DNA of 64,000 bases, taken from positions 372,001 to 436,000 of the forward strand of contig CAVRXM010000001.1 of the NCBI GenBank assembly GCA_963725085.1. The letters run 5' to 3'. The stretch's first letter is position 1, and every line of letters starts with the position of its first letter. Below the pieces are notes generated by a model. That model saw only the letters and a program-made list of their open reading frames with translations. It ran no database searches and was not told the origin of the DNA. A program made the position numbers and the translations under genes. Positions 12,747 through 20,812 of the stretch are shown here, piece by piece. Source of the DNA: VRUE01 sp963725085 (GTDB lineage Bacteria; Actinomycetota; Thermoleophilia; Solirubrobacterales; 70-9).

Positions 12747-12835
12747 GGCGGGTCGGGTGCCTCTCGAACGGCGGATACTCAAAGTGCCGGTCTGATTAGA
12801 CCGGCACTTGTCCGGGCGAGAGTGCCCGACCCGCC
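12747..12835. repeat. Intergenic nested inverted repeat with arms GGCGGGTCGGG/CCCGACCCGCC; inner 12-bp terminator-like hairpin
   Basis: The outer arms 12747-12757 and 12825-12835 are perfect complements over 11 bp and extend inward by further wobble pairs. Inside sits a second perfect hairpin, AAGTGCCGGTCT (12782-12793), loop GATT, AGACCGGCACTT (12798-12809). The right arm begins 6 bp after the stop of the leftward SDR gene, so the element probably terminates that transcript before acnA. The left arm closely resembles that of the element at 19067-19146. Confidence 0.6.
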
Positions 12836-12840
12836 CCTCG

Positions 12841-13650
12841 CTACCGCTTCTCGGCGGGTGGCCGGCGGCGACCCCGTCGGCGATCCTTTGGCCGGCCGAG
12901 CCGCTCTGGGCGCGAACGGAGATCGCCGGGGCTGGCGAGGCCGAGGTGGGCGAGGGCGCGCTGGCGGATCGGGCCGACGCTGAGCTCGGACCTTGTCGCG
13001 CTCGATCGCCTTGACGACAGCCGCGCCCACCTGCTCGGGCCGGCCGGTTCCGAGTCCCATCGGCGAGGCTTGGCGCCCGAGTCGGCGAACATCCCCGCGT
13101 CGCGGATGAAACCGGGGCTGACGAGCGAGACGCCGACGTCCTTCGGCGCCAGGTCGGCGCGCAGGCCGAGCGCGAAGCCGCGCAGGCCGAACTTGGTCGC
13201 GTTGTAGATCGAGGTGCGGGGGCTCGCGGCCTTGCCCGCTAGCGAGGCGATGAAGACGAGGTGGCCCGGACCCGCGCTCGATCATCGCCGGGTAGAGCGC
13301 CCGCGCCATCAGCATCGGTGCCTCGAGGTTGACCCGCAGCGCCCGGCTCACCTCCTCGGAGCTGAAGTCCGACAGCCAGCCGGCCCCCGGCAGGCCGGCG
13401 TTGGCGACGAGCACGTCGACCTCTCCCGCCGCAGCGGCGAGCGCCTCGGCCGCGCCGGGCTCGGCGAGATCGGCGGGCAGGACGCGGTGGCCCTCGCCGG
13501 GCAGGGCCGCGGCCTGAGCCTCGAGCGCCTCCGCTCCTGCGCGCGCTGAGCAGAAGGTCCGCGCCCCTCGTCGGCAAGCGCCTCGGCGATCGCCCGGCCG
13601 AGGCCCCCGGTGGCGCCGGTGAGCAGAGCGGTGCGACCGGAAAGTTCCAT
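12841..13650 (-). CDS. Short-chain dehydrogenase/reductase (classical SDR), frameshifted
   Basis: The start M-E-L-S-G-R-T-A-L-L-T-G-A-T-G-G-L-G-R-A-I-A is at 13650, with the cofactor motif T-G-A-T-G-G-L-G at about residues 10-17. V-D-V-L-V-A-N-A-G-L-P-G-A-G (NNAG-equivalent) follows near residue 85, and Y-N-A-T-K near 150 supplies the catalytic Tyr and Lys. The length of about 270 residues fits. At least three frameshifts (about 13560, 13270, 13060, and probably another near the C-terminus) are present, so the exact C-terminal sequence is uncertain. The substrate is unknown. A strong hairpin element follows the stop. Confidence 0.75.
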
Positions 13651-13757
13651 CCCAAGCCGCAAGCTAGCAGCCGGGTCGGGCCGACAGGAAAAGCGGCGGC
13701 AAGTGCGAATGGCTACTAAATGTTTATTTTTTATGAGCAAACGGCGGGGCGATCGTC

Positions 13758-13763
13758 TACACT
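13758..13763 (+). promoter_or_regulatory. Candidate -10 box (TACACT) of the riboswitch transcript
   Basis: TACACT lies 8-10 nt upstream of the expected 5' end of the ydaO-type leader. A -35 match is weak (TGAGCA with an 18-bp gap). The preceding 40 bp are unusually AT-rich for the region (ATGTTTATTTTTTATG), consistent with a promoter. Confidence 0.35.
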
Positions 13764-13770
13764 GCCCCGC

Positions 13771-13920
13771 GTTCCGAACAACCGAGACGCCGAGTCCCGT
13801 GCGCATTGCGGCGCACGGGAGCGGGGGAACCACGTTTTCGGGGCTAACCCGCCCAGCAGGGCGGGGGCGCAGGCTCCTTTCGCGCCAGCCCGACAGCTAA
13901 CCCCGTAGGCCGACGAAGGA
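13771..13920 (+). promoter_or_regulatory. ydaO/yuaA-type cyclic di-AMP riboswitch
   Basis: This leader carries the conserved ydaO elements in order: C-C-G-A-G-T-C-C-C-G-T near 13790, a variable hairpin GTGCGC/GCGCAC, GGGAGCGGGGGAACCA (13817-13832 region) followed by a GGGGCTAA block, a GC-rich hairpin (CCCGCC/GGCGGG), and C-G-A-C-A-G-C-T-A-A-C-C-C-C-G-T-A-G-G-C near 13891-13910. It ends about 10 nt before a GTG start codon. In Actinobacteria this class binds cyclic di-AMP and turns off cell-wall hydrolase genes such as rpfA and NlpC/P60 genes, and the downstream gene here is of that kind. Confidence 0.85.
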
Positions 13921-13928
13921 GATCGGTA

Positions 13929-14488
13929 GTGCCTACGAACAATCGAACGTTTTGGTCGGGGTTGGCTTGTATGGCGGCATTCGCCGCCCTCGCCATCGCT
14001 CCCAGCGGCGCGTCCGCGGCCTGCGAAGGCGGCGGCGTCACGCCGGCCGAAATAGACATGTGCACGCCGACGCCGAAGGCGCGTCTGCTTGCAAACGGGA
14101 TGCTGATTCCGCCGAAGGCGGCTCCCCTGCGGGTCAAGGAGGCGGTCGAATACGCCAACCGGATTCGCAACAAGCCCTACATCTACGGCGGCGGCCACGC
14201 CAGCTTCATCGGACAGGGGCTATGACTGCTCCGGCTCGGTCAGCTACGCGCTGCGCGGCGGAGAATTCCTCGAAAGCCCGTTGCCGTCGGGGCCCCTGGA
14301 GAGCTGGGGCCTGCGCGGCGAAGGGCGCTGGATCACCGTCTACGCCAACGCCGGTCACGCCTACGCCGTCGATCGCCGGCTACCGGTGGGACACATCGGG
14401 GAATACCGATGGCACCACTGGGCCAAGTTGGCACGAAGAACTGCGCGACAACGTCGGCTACATCGCCCGCCACCCGGCCGGCTTCTGA
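13929..14488 (+). CDS. Secreted NlpC/P60-like peptidoglycan hydrolase (frameshifted)
   Basis: It starts with GTG at 13929, preceded by the purine-rich G-A-A-G-G-A-G. Residues 1-31 form a signal peptide (hydrophobic core L-A-C-M-A-A-F-A-A-L-A-I-A, cleavage after A-S-A). The mature part has Y-I-Y-G-G-G-H-A-S-F near residue 80, then Y-D-C-S-G-S-V-S-Y-A-L-R-G-G, the catalytic Cys motif of NlpC/P60-like hydrolases, and H-A-Y-A-V-I-A-G-Y-R-W-D-T as the His region. Frameshifts lie near 14218 (just before the catalytic Cys) and 14365. The upstream c-di-AMP riboswitch supports a regulated role in wall remodelling or resuscitation. Confidence 0.78.
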
Positions 14489-14496
14489 GAACTCGA

Positions 14497-14550
14497 GCAA
14501 GGACATACTCCACCCCGGCCAAGCGGTCGGGGTGAATTTGTCCTTGCTTT
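14497..14550 (+). terminator. Rho-independent-like terminator after the NlpC/P60 gene
   Basis: GCAAGGACA (14497-14505) pairs with TGTCCTTGC (14539-14547), and inside it CACCCCG pairs with CGGGGTG. The stem is followed by TTT. It separates the riboswitch-controlled gene from the pot operon. Confidence 0.65.
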
Positions 14551-14577
14551 CCAGAACCTCTCGGATAACTTCTCCGT

Positions 14578-15616
14578 GTAGCTGCTCCACCTGACATCCG
14601 CCTGGCCGACCTCACCAAGCGCTACGGCGAGGTCCGGGCGGTCGAGGGCATCGACCTCGAGATCGAGCGCGGCGAGTTCTTCACGATGCTGGGCCCGTCG
14701 GGCTCCGGCAAGACGACGACGCTGCGGATGATCGCCGGCTTCGAGGACCCGACCAGCGGCACGATCGAACTCGCCGGGCGGGACGTCAGCGGCACTCCGC
14801 CCTACGACCGGGCGGTCAACACCGTCTTCCAGGACTACGCCCTGTTCCCGCACATGACCGTCGGCGAGAACGTCGAGTACGGGCTGCGGGTCGGCGGCGT
14901 CTCCAAGGGCGATCGCGCCAAGCGACGCGAAGAGGCGCTGGAGATGGTCCGGCTGCCCGAATACGCCGAGCGCAAGCCGGCCGAGCTCTCGGGCGGACAG
15001 CGCCAGCGCGTCGCGCTCGCCCGGGCGATCGTCAACCGCCCCCAGGTCCTGCTCCTCGACGAGCCGCTCGGCGCCCTCGACCTGAAGCTGCGCGAGCAGA
15101 TGCAGGTCGAGCTGAAGTCGATCCAGGGCGACGTCGGGATCACCTTCGTCTACGTCACCCACGACCAGGACGAGGCGCTGACGATGAGCGACCGGATCGC
15201 GGTCTTCAACGAAGGCCGGATCGAGCAGGTGAGCCCGCCATTCGAGCTCTACGAGCAGCCCGTCGACCGAATTCGTCGCGGGCTTCGTCGGCGTCTCCAA
15301 CGTCCTCGAGCGCGACGGCGAGCGGTTCACGATCCGGCCCGAGAAGATCGAGCTCCTCGAGCCCGGCAGCGGGTCCGACGGGCTGCGGACCGAGCGCGGG
15401 CGGATCGCCGAGATCGCCTACGCCGGGATGGTGACCCGCTACACCGTCGCGCTCGCCGCCGGCGGGGAGCTTCAGCTTGTGCGCCAGAACGTGGAGAGGG
15501 CGTCGCAGGACTCGACCGCGGAGCGAGGCAAGGAGGTCGAGGTCGGATGGCGCCCGGAGCACGCGGTCGCCGTACGGGCGAAAGCAACAAAGGAGGAGGA
15601 GTCAAGTGAGGACTAG
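14578..15616 (+). CDS. potA: Spermidine/putrescine ABC transporter ATP-binding protein
   Basis: This ABC ATPase energises polyamine uptake. Walker A G-P-S-G-S-G-K-T-T, Q-loop V-F-Q-D-Y-A-L-F-P-H, signature L-S-G-G-Q-R-Q-R-V-A, Walker B V-L-L-L-D-E-P-L-G-A-L-D and the switch His (Y-V-T-H-D-Q) are all present, followed by a TOBE-like C-terminal domain. The true start is uncertain: the coding frame (D-I-R-L-A-D-L-T-K-R-Y-G) runs up to 14578 with no in-frame ATG or GTG before an upstream TAA, so one base is probably missing near the GTG at 14576. A frameshift near 15268 breaks the region after the ATPase core. The 3' end overlaps potD by 11 nt. Confidence 0.85.
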
Positions 15617-16798
15617 GAGCGCAAACCCGCACCGGACGGCGTGGATGGTCATCGCCGGCCTGCTGGCGTTCATGCTTCTGCTCGCCGGCTGCGGCGGTGG
15701 CGGCAGCAGCGAATCCAGCGGCGAAGAGCTGACCAAGCTCGGCAAGGGAGAGGGCGAAGTCGACCTGATCTCCTGGGCCGGCTACGTCGAACCCGCATGG
15801 AGCAAGCCGTTCGAAGAAAAGACCGGCTGCAAGGTCAACGACAAGGTCGCCGGGACCTCCGACGAAATGGTCAACCTGATGCGGACCGGCGAATACGACG
15901 GTGTCTCCGCATCGGGCAACGCGACCGCACGGCTGTTCGAAGGCGGCGACGTGGCACCGGTCAACACCGACCTCGTCCCCAACTACAAGACGGTCTTCTC
16001 CGACCTCAAGGGACAGCCGTACAACACCTTCGACGGCCAGCCCTACGGGATCCCGCATGCCCGCGGCGCCAACCTGCTGATGTGGAACAGCAACGACGTG
16101 AAGCCGGCGCCGAAATCGTGGAGCATCACCATGGATCCCAAGGAAGCCGCCAAATACAAGGGCAAGATCAGCCAGTACGACGATCCGATGTCGATCGCCG
16201 AAGCGGCGCTCTACCTGAAAATGCACGAGCCGGATCTGGGGATCGAAGACCCCTACGAGCTCAACGAAGAGCAGTTCGAAGCCGCGGTCGAACCTGCTGA
16301 AGGAACAGCGGTCGCTACGTCGGCGAATACTGGTCGGAAGCCGAAAAGCAGATCTCGGCCTTCGCCAACGGCGACAACCAGGTCGGCACGACCTGGCAGT
16401 ACCAGTATTTCCTTCTGAAAGGAGAAGGCAAGCCGGTGGCCGCGAGCCCGGCGAGCCAGGGCTTCCTGCCGGAAGAGGGTGCGACGGGTTGGTCGGACAC
16501 CTGGATGATCAGCTCCGAAGCCCAGCATCCCAACTGCATGTACATGTGGATGAACTGGATCATCGAACCGCAGGCCAACGCCGAAGTGTCCGAATACTTC
16601 GGCGAGGCACCTGCCCAGGAAAAGGCCTGCCAGAAAACCGAAAACCCGAACTTCTGCGCCGAATACCACGCGGAAGACCCGGCGTTCTGGAAACGCGTCT
16701 ACTACTGGAAGACGCCGCTCGCGGACTGCGGCAACGGCGAAGAAGATTGCAAGGACTACAACGACTGGGTCCAGGCCTGGACCTCGATCAAGGGCTGA
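15606..16798 (+). CDS. potD: Polyamine ABC transporter substrate-binding lipoprotein
   Basis: The GTG start at 15606 has an excellent Shine-Dalgarno (AAAGGAGGAGGAG at about 15589-15601) and lies inside the end of potA. The N-terminus has a lipoprotein signal with lipobox L-L-A-G-C, so the protein is anchored outside the membrane. The mature part starts D-L-I-S-W-A-G-Y-V-E and holds the type-2 periplasmic-binding pattern (G-Y-D-G-V-S-A-S-G-N; P-Y-G-I-P-H-A-R-G; T-G-W-S-D-T-W-M). The length of about 397 residues is normal. There is one frameshift near 16298. Glu is mostly GAA here, unlike many neighbours that prefer GAG. Confidence 0.85.
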
Positions 16799-16819
16799 TC
16801 ATCAGCGCAGTGACGACGG

Positions 16820-17715
16820 ATGGCGGCTGAGGCGGTCGTGGAGAGGAGGTCGGTGGGCCGCAGGCTCGCCGGCCTCTTCCACGGCCGCCCTCGCCTCCAG
16901 GTCGGGAGCCCTGCTGGCCGGCCCGGTCGGCTGGCTGGTCATCGGCTACCTCGGCTCGCTCGCGCTCCTCCTGATCGCGGCCTTCTGGGGGGTCAACCCG
17001 GTCAGCGGCGAGCTCGAAAAGAGCCTCAGCTTCGAAAACTTCGAAATCCTCTGGAACGAACCGGTCTACCGGACGATCGTCGGGCGCACGGTCCTGATCG
17101 CGGCGCTGGTGACGATCACCGACGCGATCCTCGCCTTCCCGATCGCCTTCTACATGGCGAAGGTGGCGAGCCGCCGGACGAAGGCGCGCGCTGGTGATCG
17201 CGGTCCTGATCCCGCTCTGGTCCGGCTACCTGGTCAAGGTCCTCTCGTGGCGGACGATGCTGTCCCCCTCGGGCGGCTTCATCAGCTGGGTTCTGGAACC
17301 GCTCGGCCTGCAGCAGCCCCGGCTACGGCAACACCGCCGTCTGGCTGGTGATGAGCTACCTCTGGCTGCCCTACATGGTGCTGCCGATCTTCGCCGGGCT
17401 CGAGCGAATCCCCAACACGCTGATCAGCGCCTCCGAGGACCTCGGCGCAAAGCCGTTCACGACCTTCAGGCGGGTGATCCTGCCGCTCACCTTCCCCGCC
17501 GTCGTCGCCGGCTCGATCTTCACCTTCGCGCTGACACTCGGCGACTACATCACGCCGACGGCTGGTCTCCAACAACCAGTTCATCGGCAACGTCGTCTTC
17601 AACAACATCTCCAACAACCTGCCGCTTCGCCTCGGCGCTGGCGCTGGTCCCGATCGTGGTGATGGTCGGCTACCTGCTGGTCGCGCGGAAGCTGGGCGCG
17701 TTCGAGCACATCTAG
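16820..17715 (+). CDS. potB: Polyamine ABC transporter permease (PotB-like), frameshifted
   Basis: This inner-membrane permease (about 298 residues) has five or six hydrophobic segments and the EAA loop A-S-E-D-L-G-A-K-P-F-T-T-F-R-R-V-I-L-P-L that contacts the ATPase. The order after potD and before a second permease is canonical for potABCD. The reading frame breaks about five times (near 16890, 17190, 17320, 17560, 17620); stitched together, the pieces give a continuous permease ending K-L-G-A-F-E-H-I. Only 6 bp separate it from potC. Confidence 0.82.
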
Positions 17716-17721
17716 GCGACC

Positions 17722-18580
17722 ATGAGGCTCTCCCGACAGTCGACGATCCTCCTCCGCCTCGCGGTCGCGATCGGGCTGGCGTTCATCTACATCCCGCTGA
17801 TCATCCTCGCGATCTACGCCTTCAACGCCAGCAAAATCCTCGAATGGCCGCCGCCGGGGCTGACGCTCGAATGGTTCCCGAAGGCGTTCGAAAGCACGGC
17901 GCCAGACGCATTCTGGACCTCGATCAAAGTGGCGCTCATAGCGACCGCGATCGCACTCGTGCTCGGCACCCTGGCGTCTCTCGCCGTGTCGCGGCACCGC
18001 TTCTTCGGCCGCGAGACGATCTCCTTCCTGGTGATCCTCCCGATCGCGCTGCCGGGGATCGTGACCGGCGTGGCGCTGAACAACACCTTCACCCAGGTGT
18101 TCGGGATCAAACTCTCGCTGCTTCACAGTGGTCGTCGCCCACGCGACCTTCTGCATCGTCGTCGTCTACAACAACGTCATCGCCCGGCTGCGGCGAATGT
18201 CGGCGTCGTTCGAGGAAGCGTCGGCCGACCTCGGCGCCGACCCCTGGCAGACGTTCCGCTACGTCACCCTGCCCAACATGCGCTCGGCGCTCGGGGCGGG
18301 CGGCCTGCTCGCCTTCGGCCTCTCCTTCGACGAGATCATCGTCACCACCTTCACGATCGGCGCCGGCGAAGAAACGCTCCCGATCTGGATCTTCACGAAC
18401 CTGTTCCGGGCCCAGGAACGGCCGATCGTCAACGCGGTCGCGGTGATCGTCGTCCTGATCTCGATCATCCCCGTCTACATCGCCCATCGCCTGACCTCCG
18501 AGGAAGGCGGGGCGGTGGCCGGCCGCGGCGGCAAATTCGAGGGAGGCGGCGTCGAGACCGAGGCGACCGCGGTCCCGTAG
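17722..18580 (+). CDS. potC: Polyamine ABC transporter permease (PotC-like)
   Basis: A permease of about 286 residues with a first membrane helix at residues 10-35 (F-I-Y-I-P-L-I-I-L-A-I-Y-A-F-N, typical of PotC) and the EAA loop F-E-E-A-S-A-D-L-G-A-D-P-W-Q-T-F-R-Y-V-T. S-F-D-E-I-I-V-T-T-F is also typical of the family. There is one frameshift near 18125. The C-terminal 30 residues are a hydrophilic Gly/Glu-rich tail. It is the last gene of the pot operon and a strong hairpin follows 12 bp after the stop. Confidence 0.86.
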
Positions 18581-18591
18581 AGGATGCCGTC

Positions 18592-18623
18592 GGATGCTCG
18601 GGGAGCAGCGCCCCCGAGCATCC
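18592..18623 (+). terminator. Terminator of the pot operon
   Basis: A perfect 12-bp stem, GGATGCTCGGGG (18592-18603) with CCCCGAGCATCC (18612-18623), and an 8-nt loop lie directly after potC and before a convergent gene. There is no U-tract, so it may act in both directions. Confidence 0.65.
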
Positions 18624-18631
18624 CGCCGAGT

Positions 18632-18916
18632 TCAGCGATGTGAGACGTGGAGGCAGGCCACGTCGTACTGCGAGCTCTCGCTGTAGTGGCGACCCCCGAC
18701 TCCCCCTTCGGGGCTGTTGATTCCAGGCTCGTTGAACGGCGAGCCCGGCGAGGACGCCGCGTGGCCGGGCGTCGTTCCCCCTTCCGCCTCGATTTCCTGG
18801 CATGACTGACTCGGCGGCCCGGTGCCGGATGGGTTTCCTCCACCGGCGAGGGCGACTGGGGACGAGACACCGAGGACGAGAACCGCGAGGATTGCTGCCA
18901 ACAGCAACCGTTTCAT
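18632..18916 (-). CDS. Small secreted protein of unknown function
   Basis: A 94-residue protein. The start M-K-R-L-L-L-A-A-I-L at 18916 is chosen because AAAGGAGA stands about 8 nt upstream. A clear signal peptide (residues 1-22, cleavage after V-A-L-A) is followed by a Gly/Pro/Ser-rich mature chain with P-S-Q-S-C, then S-P-G-S-P-F-N-E-P-G and the C-terminal S-S-Q-Y-D-V-A-C-L-H-V. Two cysteines in the mature part could form a disulfide. I recall this S-P-G-S-P-F-N / Q-Y-D-V-A-C pattern as recurrent among secreted proteins of Solirubrobacterales but know no function. It is convergent to potC. Confidence 0.7.
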   Translation of the reverse strand: MKRLLLAAILAVLVLGVSSPVALAGGGNPSGTGPPSQSCQEIEAEGGTTPGHAASSPGSPFNEPGINSPEGGVGGRHYSESSQYDVACLHVSHR

Positions 18917-19066
18917 GGCGTTTCTCCTTTGCTGGGATCCCGGCAATTGGCCGGTTGACCCGACCTACGTACATGGGGGGCGCGGGGTTCAGCCGGCGGC
19001 GGCGTTGAACCCGGGGCCACCGCCGTCCCGTGTCCGCCACCTCGGGGCGACAGCACGCTCTGGGAA

Positions 19067-19146
19067 GGAAGGGTCGGGTGCCACTACCCGAGCGCGGCGC
19101 TACCGGCGCAGCCGGATAGCGCGAGGGAGGAGCACCCGACCCTTCC
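19067..19146. repeat. Intergenic nested inverted repeat with 15-bp arms, sister of the 12747-12835 element
   Basis: GGAAGGGTCGGGTGC (19067-19081) and GCACCCGACCCTTCC (19132-19146) are perfect complements. Inside, GCGCTACCGGC pairs with GCCGG(A)TAGCGC as a second hairpin. The right arm begins 6 bp beyond the stop of the leftward carboxylase gene, exactly the placement seen for the first element, so both look like copies of one 3'-end or terminator element. Confidence 0.6.
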
Positions 19147-19151
19147 CTCTC

Positions 19152-20720
19152 CTACAGCGGGATGTTGCCGTGCTTGCGCTTCGGCTGCTCGACCCGCTTC
19201 GACTGCAGCATCCGCAGCGCCCGGATCAGCTTCGGCCGGGTCTGGCGCGGCTCGATCACGTCGTCGATGTAGCCGCGCTCGGCCGCCGAGTAGGGGTTCG
19301 CGAAGTGGGCTTTGTAGTCGTCGATCAGCTTCTGCCGCCGCTCTTCGGGGGTCGGCGAGGAGGAGATGTCCTTGCGGTAGATGATGTTGACCGCGCCCTC
19401 GGGCCCCATCACCGCGACCTCGGCGGTCGGCCAGGCGACGTTGTAGTCGGCCAGCATGTGCTTCGAGTTCATGACGTCGTAGGCGCCGCCGTAGGCCTTG
19501 CGGGTGACGACCGTGAGCTTCGGCACGGTCGCCTCGGTGAAGGCGTAGAGAAGCTTCGCGCCGTGGCGGATGATCCCGTTCCACTCCTGGTCGGTGCCGG
19601 GCAGGAACCCCGGCACGTCGGTGAAGGTCAGCAGCGGCACGTTGAAGGCGTCGCAGGTGCGGACGAAGCGCGCCGCCTTCTCGGAGGCCTCGATGTCGAG
19701 CACGCCGGCGAGGTGTGCGGGCTGGTTGCCGACGATGCCGACCGGGTACCCGTCGAGGCGGGAGAACCCGCAGACGATGTTCTTCGCGAAGTGCTCGTGG
19801 ACCTCGAGGAACTCCTCGTCGTCGACGATCCGGGCGATCACGTCGCGCATGTCGTAGGGCTTCGAGGGGTCGTCGGGGACGAGGGTGTCGAGCTCCTCGT
19901 CTTCGCGATCGGGGTCGTCGGAGGGCTCAAAGCGCGGCGGCGCCTCGAGGTTGTTCGAGGGCAGAAAGCTCATCAGGTAGCGGACGTCCTCGAGGCAGCT
20001 CTCCTCGTCCTCGGCGGCGAAGTGGGCGACGCCCGACTTCGTGTTGTGGCTCATCGCCCCGCCCAGCTCCTCGAACTCGACCTCCTCGCCGGTCACCGTC
20101 TTGATCACTTCGGGGCCGGTGATGAACATGTGCGAGGTCTCTTTGACCATGAAGATGAAGTCGGTCATCGCCGGCGAGTAGACGGCGCCGCCGGCGCAGG
20201 GGCCCATGATCAGGCTGATCTGCGGGATCACGCCGGAGCATTTGACGTTGCGGACGAAGACGTCGCCGTAGGCGCCGAGCGAGACGACCCCCTCCTGGAT
20301 CCTGGCGCCGCCGGAGTCATTGATCCCGATCACCGGCGCCCCGACCTCGGCGGCGAGGTCCATCACCTTGCACATCTTCTCCGCCATCACCTCGCCGAGG
20401 CTGCCGCCGAAGACGGTGAAGTCCTGGGAGAAGACGAACACCGTCCGGCCTTCGATCGTCCCGTAGCCGGTGACGACCGCGTCGCCCCAGGGCCGTTTCT
20501 TCTGCATCTCGAAGTCGTAGGTCCGGTGGCGGACGAAGGTGTCGAGCTCCTCGAACGAGCCGGGGTCGAGCAGCTTCTCGACCCGCTCCCGCGCGGTCAT
20601 CTTGCCCTTCGCGTGCTGCTTCTCGACCGCCTCCTCGGACGCGGAGTGGATCGCGGCCTCGCGCAGCTCGCGCAGGTGGGCGAGCTTCTCGTCGTGGGTT
20701 TCGGGGTGCTGTCCGCGCAT
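19152..20720 (-). CDS. pccB: Acyl-CoA (propionyl-CoA) carboxylase carboxyltransferase (beta) subunit
   Basis: A 522-residue intact protein of the biotin-dependent carboxyltransferase family. It transfers CO2 from carboxybiotin to propionyl-CoA or acetyl-CoA, giving methylmalonyl- or malonyl-CoA. Diagnostic blocks are K-M-T-A-R-E-R, V-F-S-Q-D-F-T-V-F-G-G-S-L-G, the oxyanion motif S-G-G-A-R-I-Q-E-G, M-G-P-C-A-G-G-A-V-Y-S-P-A, and M-G-P-E-G-A-V-N-I-I in the C-terminal half. Asp in the substrate pocket near F-I-T-G-P-E would favour propionyl-CoA but cannot be settled by eye. The methylmalonyl-CoA mutase gene 1.2 kb upstream supports the propionate reading. No alpha subunit is nearby. Confidence 0.9.
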   Translation of the reverse strand: MRGQHPETHDEKLAHLRELREAAIHSASEEAVEKQHAKGKMTARERVEKLLDPGSFEELDTFVRHRTYDFEMQKKRPWGDAVVTGYGTIEGRTVFVFSQDFTVFGGSLGEVMAEKMCKVMDLAAEVGAPVIGINDSGGARIQEGVVSLGAYGDVFVRNVKCSGVIPQISLIMGPCAGGAVYSPAMTDFIFMVKETSHMFITGPEVIKTVTGEEVEFEELGGAMSHNTKSGVAHFAAEDEESCLEDVRYLMSFLPSNNLEAPPRFEPSDDPDREDEELDTLVPDDPSKPYDMRDVIARIVDDEEFLEVHEHFAKNIVCGFSRLDGYPVGIVGNQPAHLAGVLDIEASEKAARFVRTCDAFNVPLLTFTDVPGFLPGTDQEWNGIIRHGAKLLYAFTEATVPKLTVVTRKAYGGAYDVMNSKHMLADYNVAWPTAEVAVMGPEGAVNIIYRKDISSSPTPEERRQKLIDDYKAHFANPYSAAERGYIDDVIEPRQTRPKLIRALRMLQSKRVEQPKRKHGNIPL

Positions 20721-20759
20721 CGGAGCGCGCAGTCTATGGCGCAGTACGGGGCCATGACA

Positions 20760-20783
20760 AGGGGCCCGCCGAAGCGGGCCCCT
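20760..20783 (-). terminator. Rho-independent-like terminator with UUCG tetraloop
   Basis: Read on the minus strand, AGGGGCCCGC-TTCG-GCGGGCCCCT forms a perfect 10-bp stem capped by the extra-stable UUCG tetraloop, followed by TTGT. It lies 30 bp after the stop of the leftward repeat-protein gene and before pccB, so these two genes are separate transcripts. Confidence 0.75.
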
Positions 20784-20812
20784 CAGACCTCCCGGACTGC
20801 GTCTGCCGCCGC

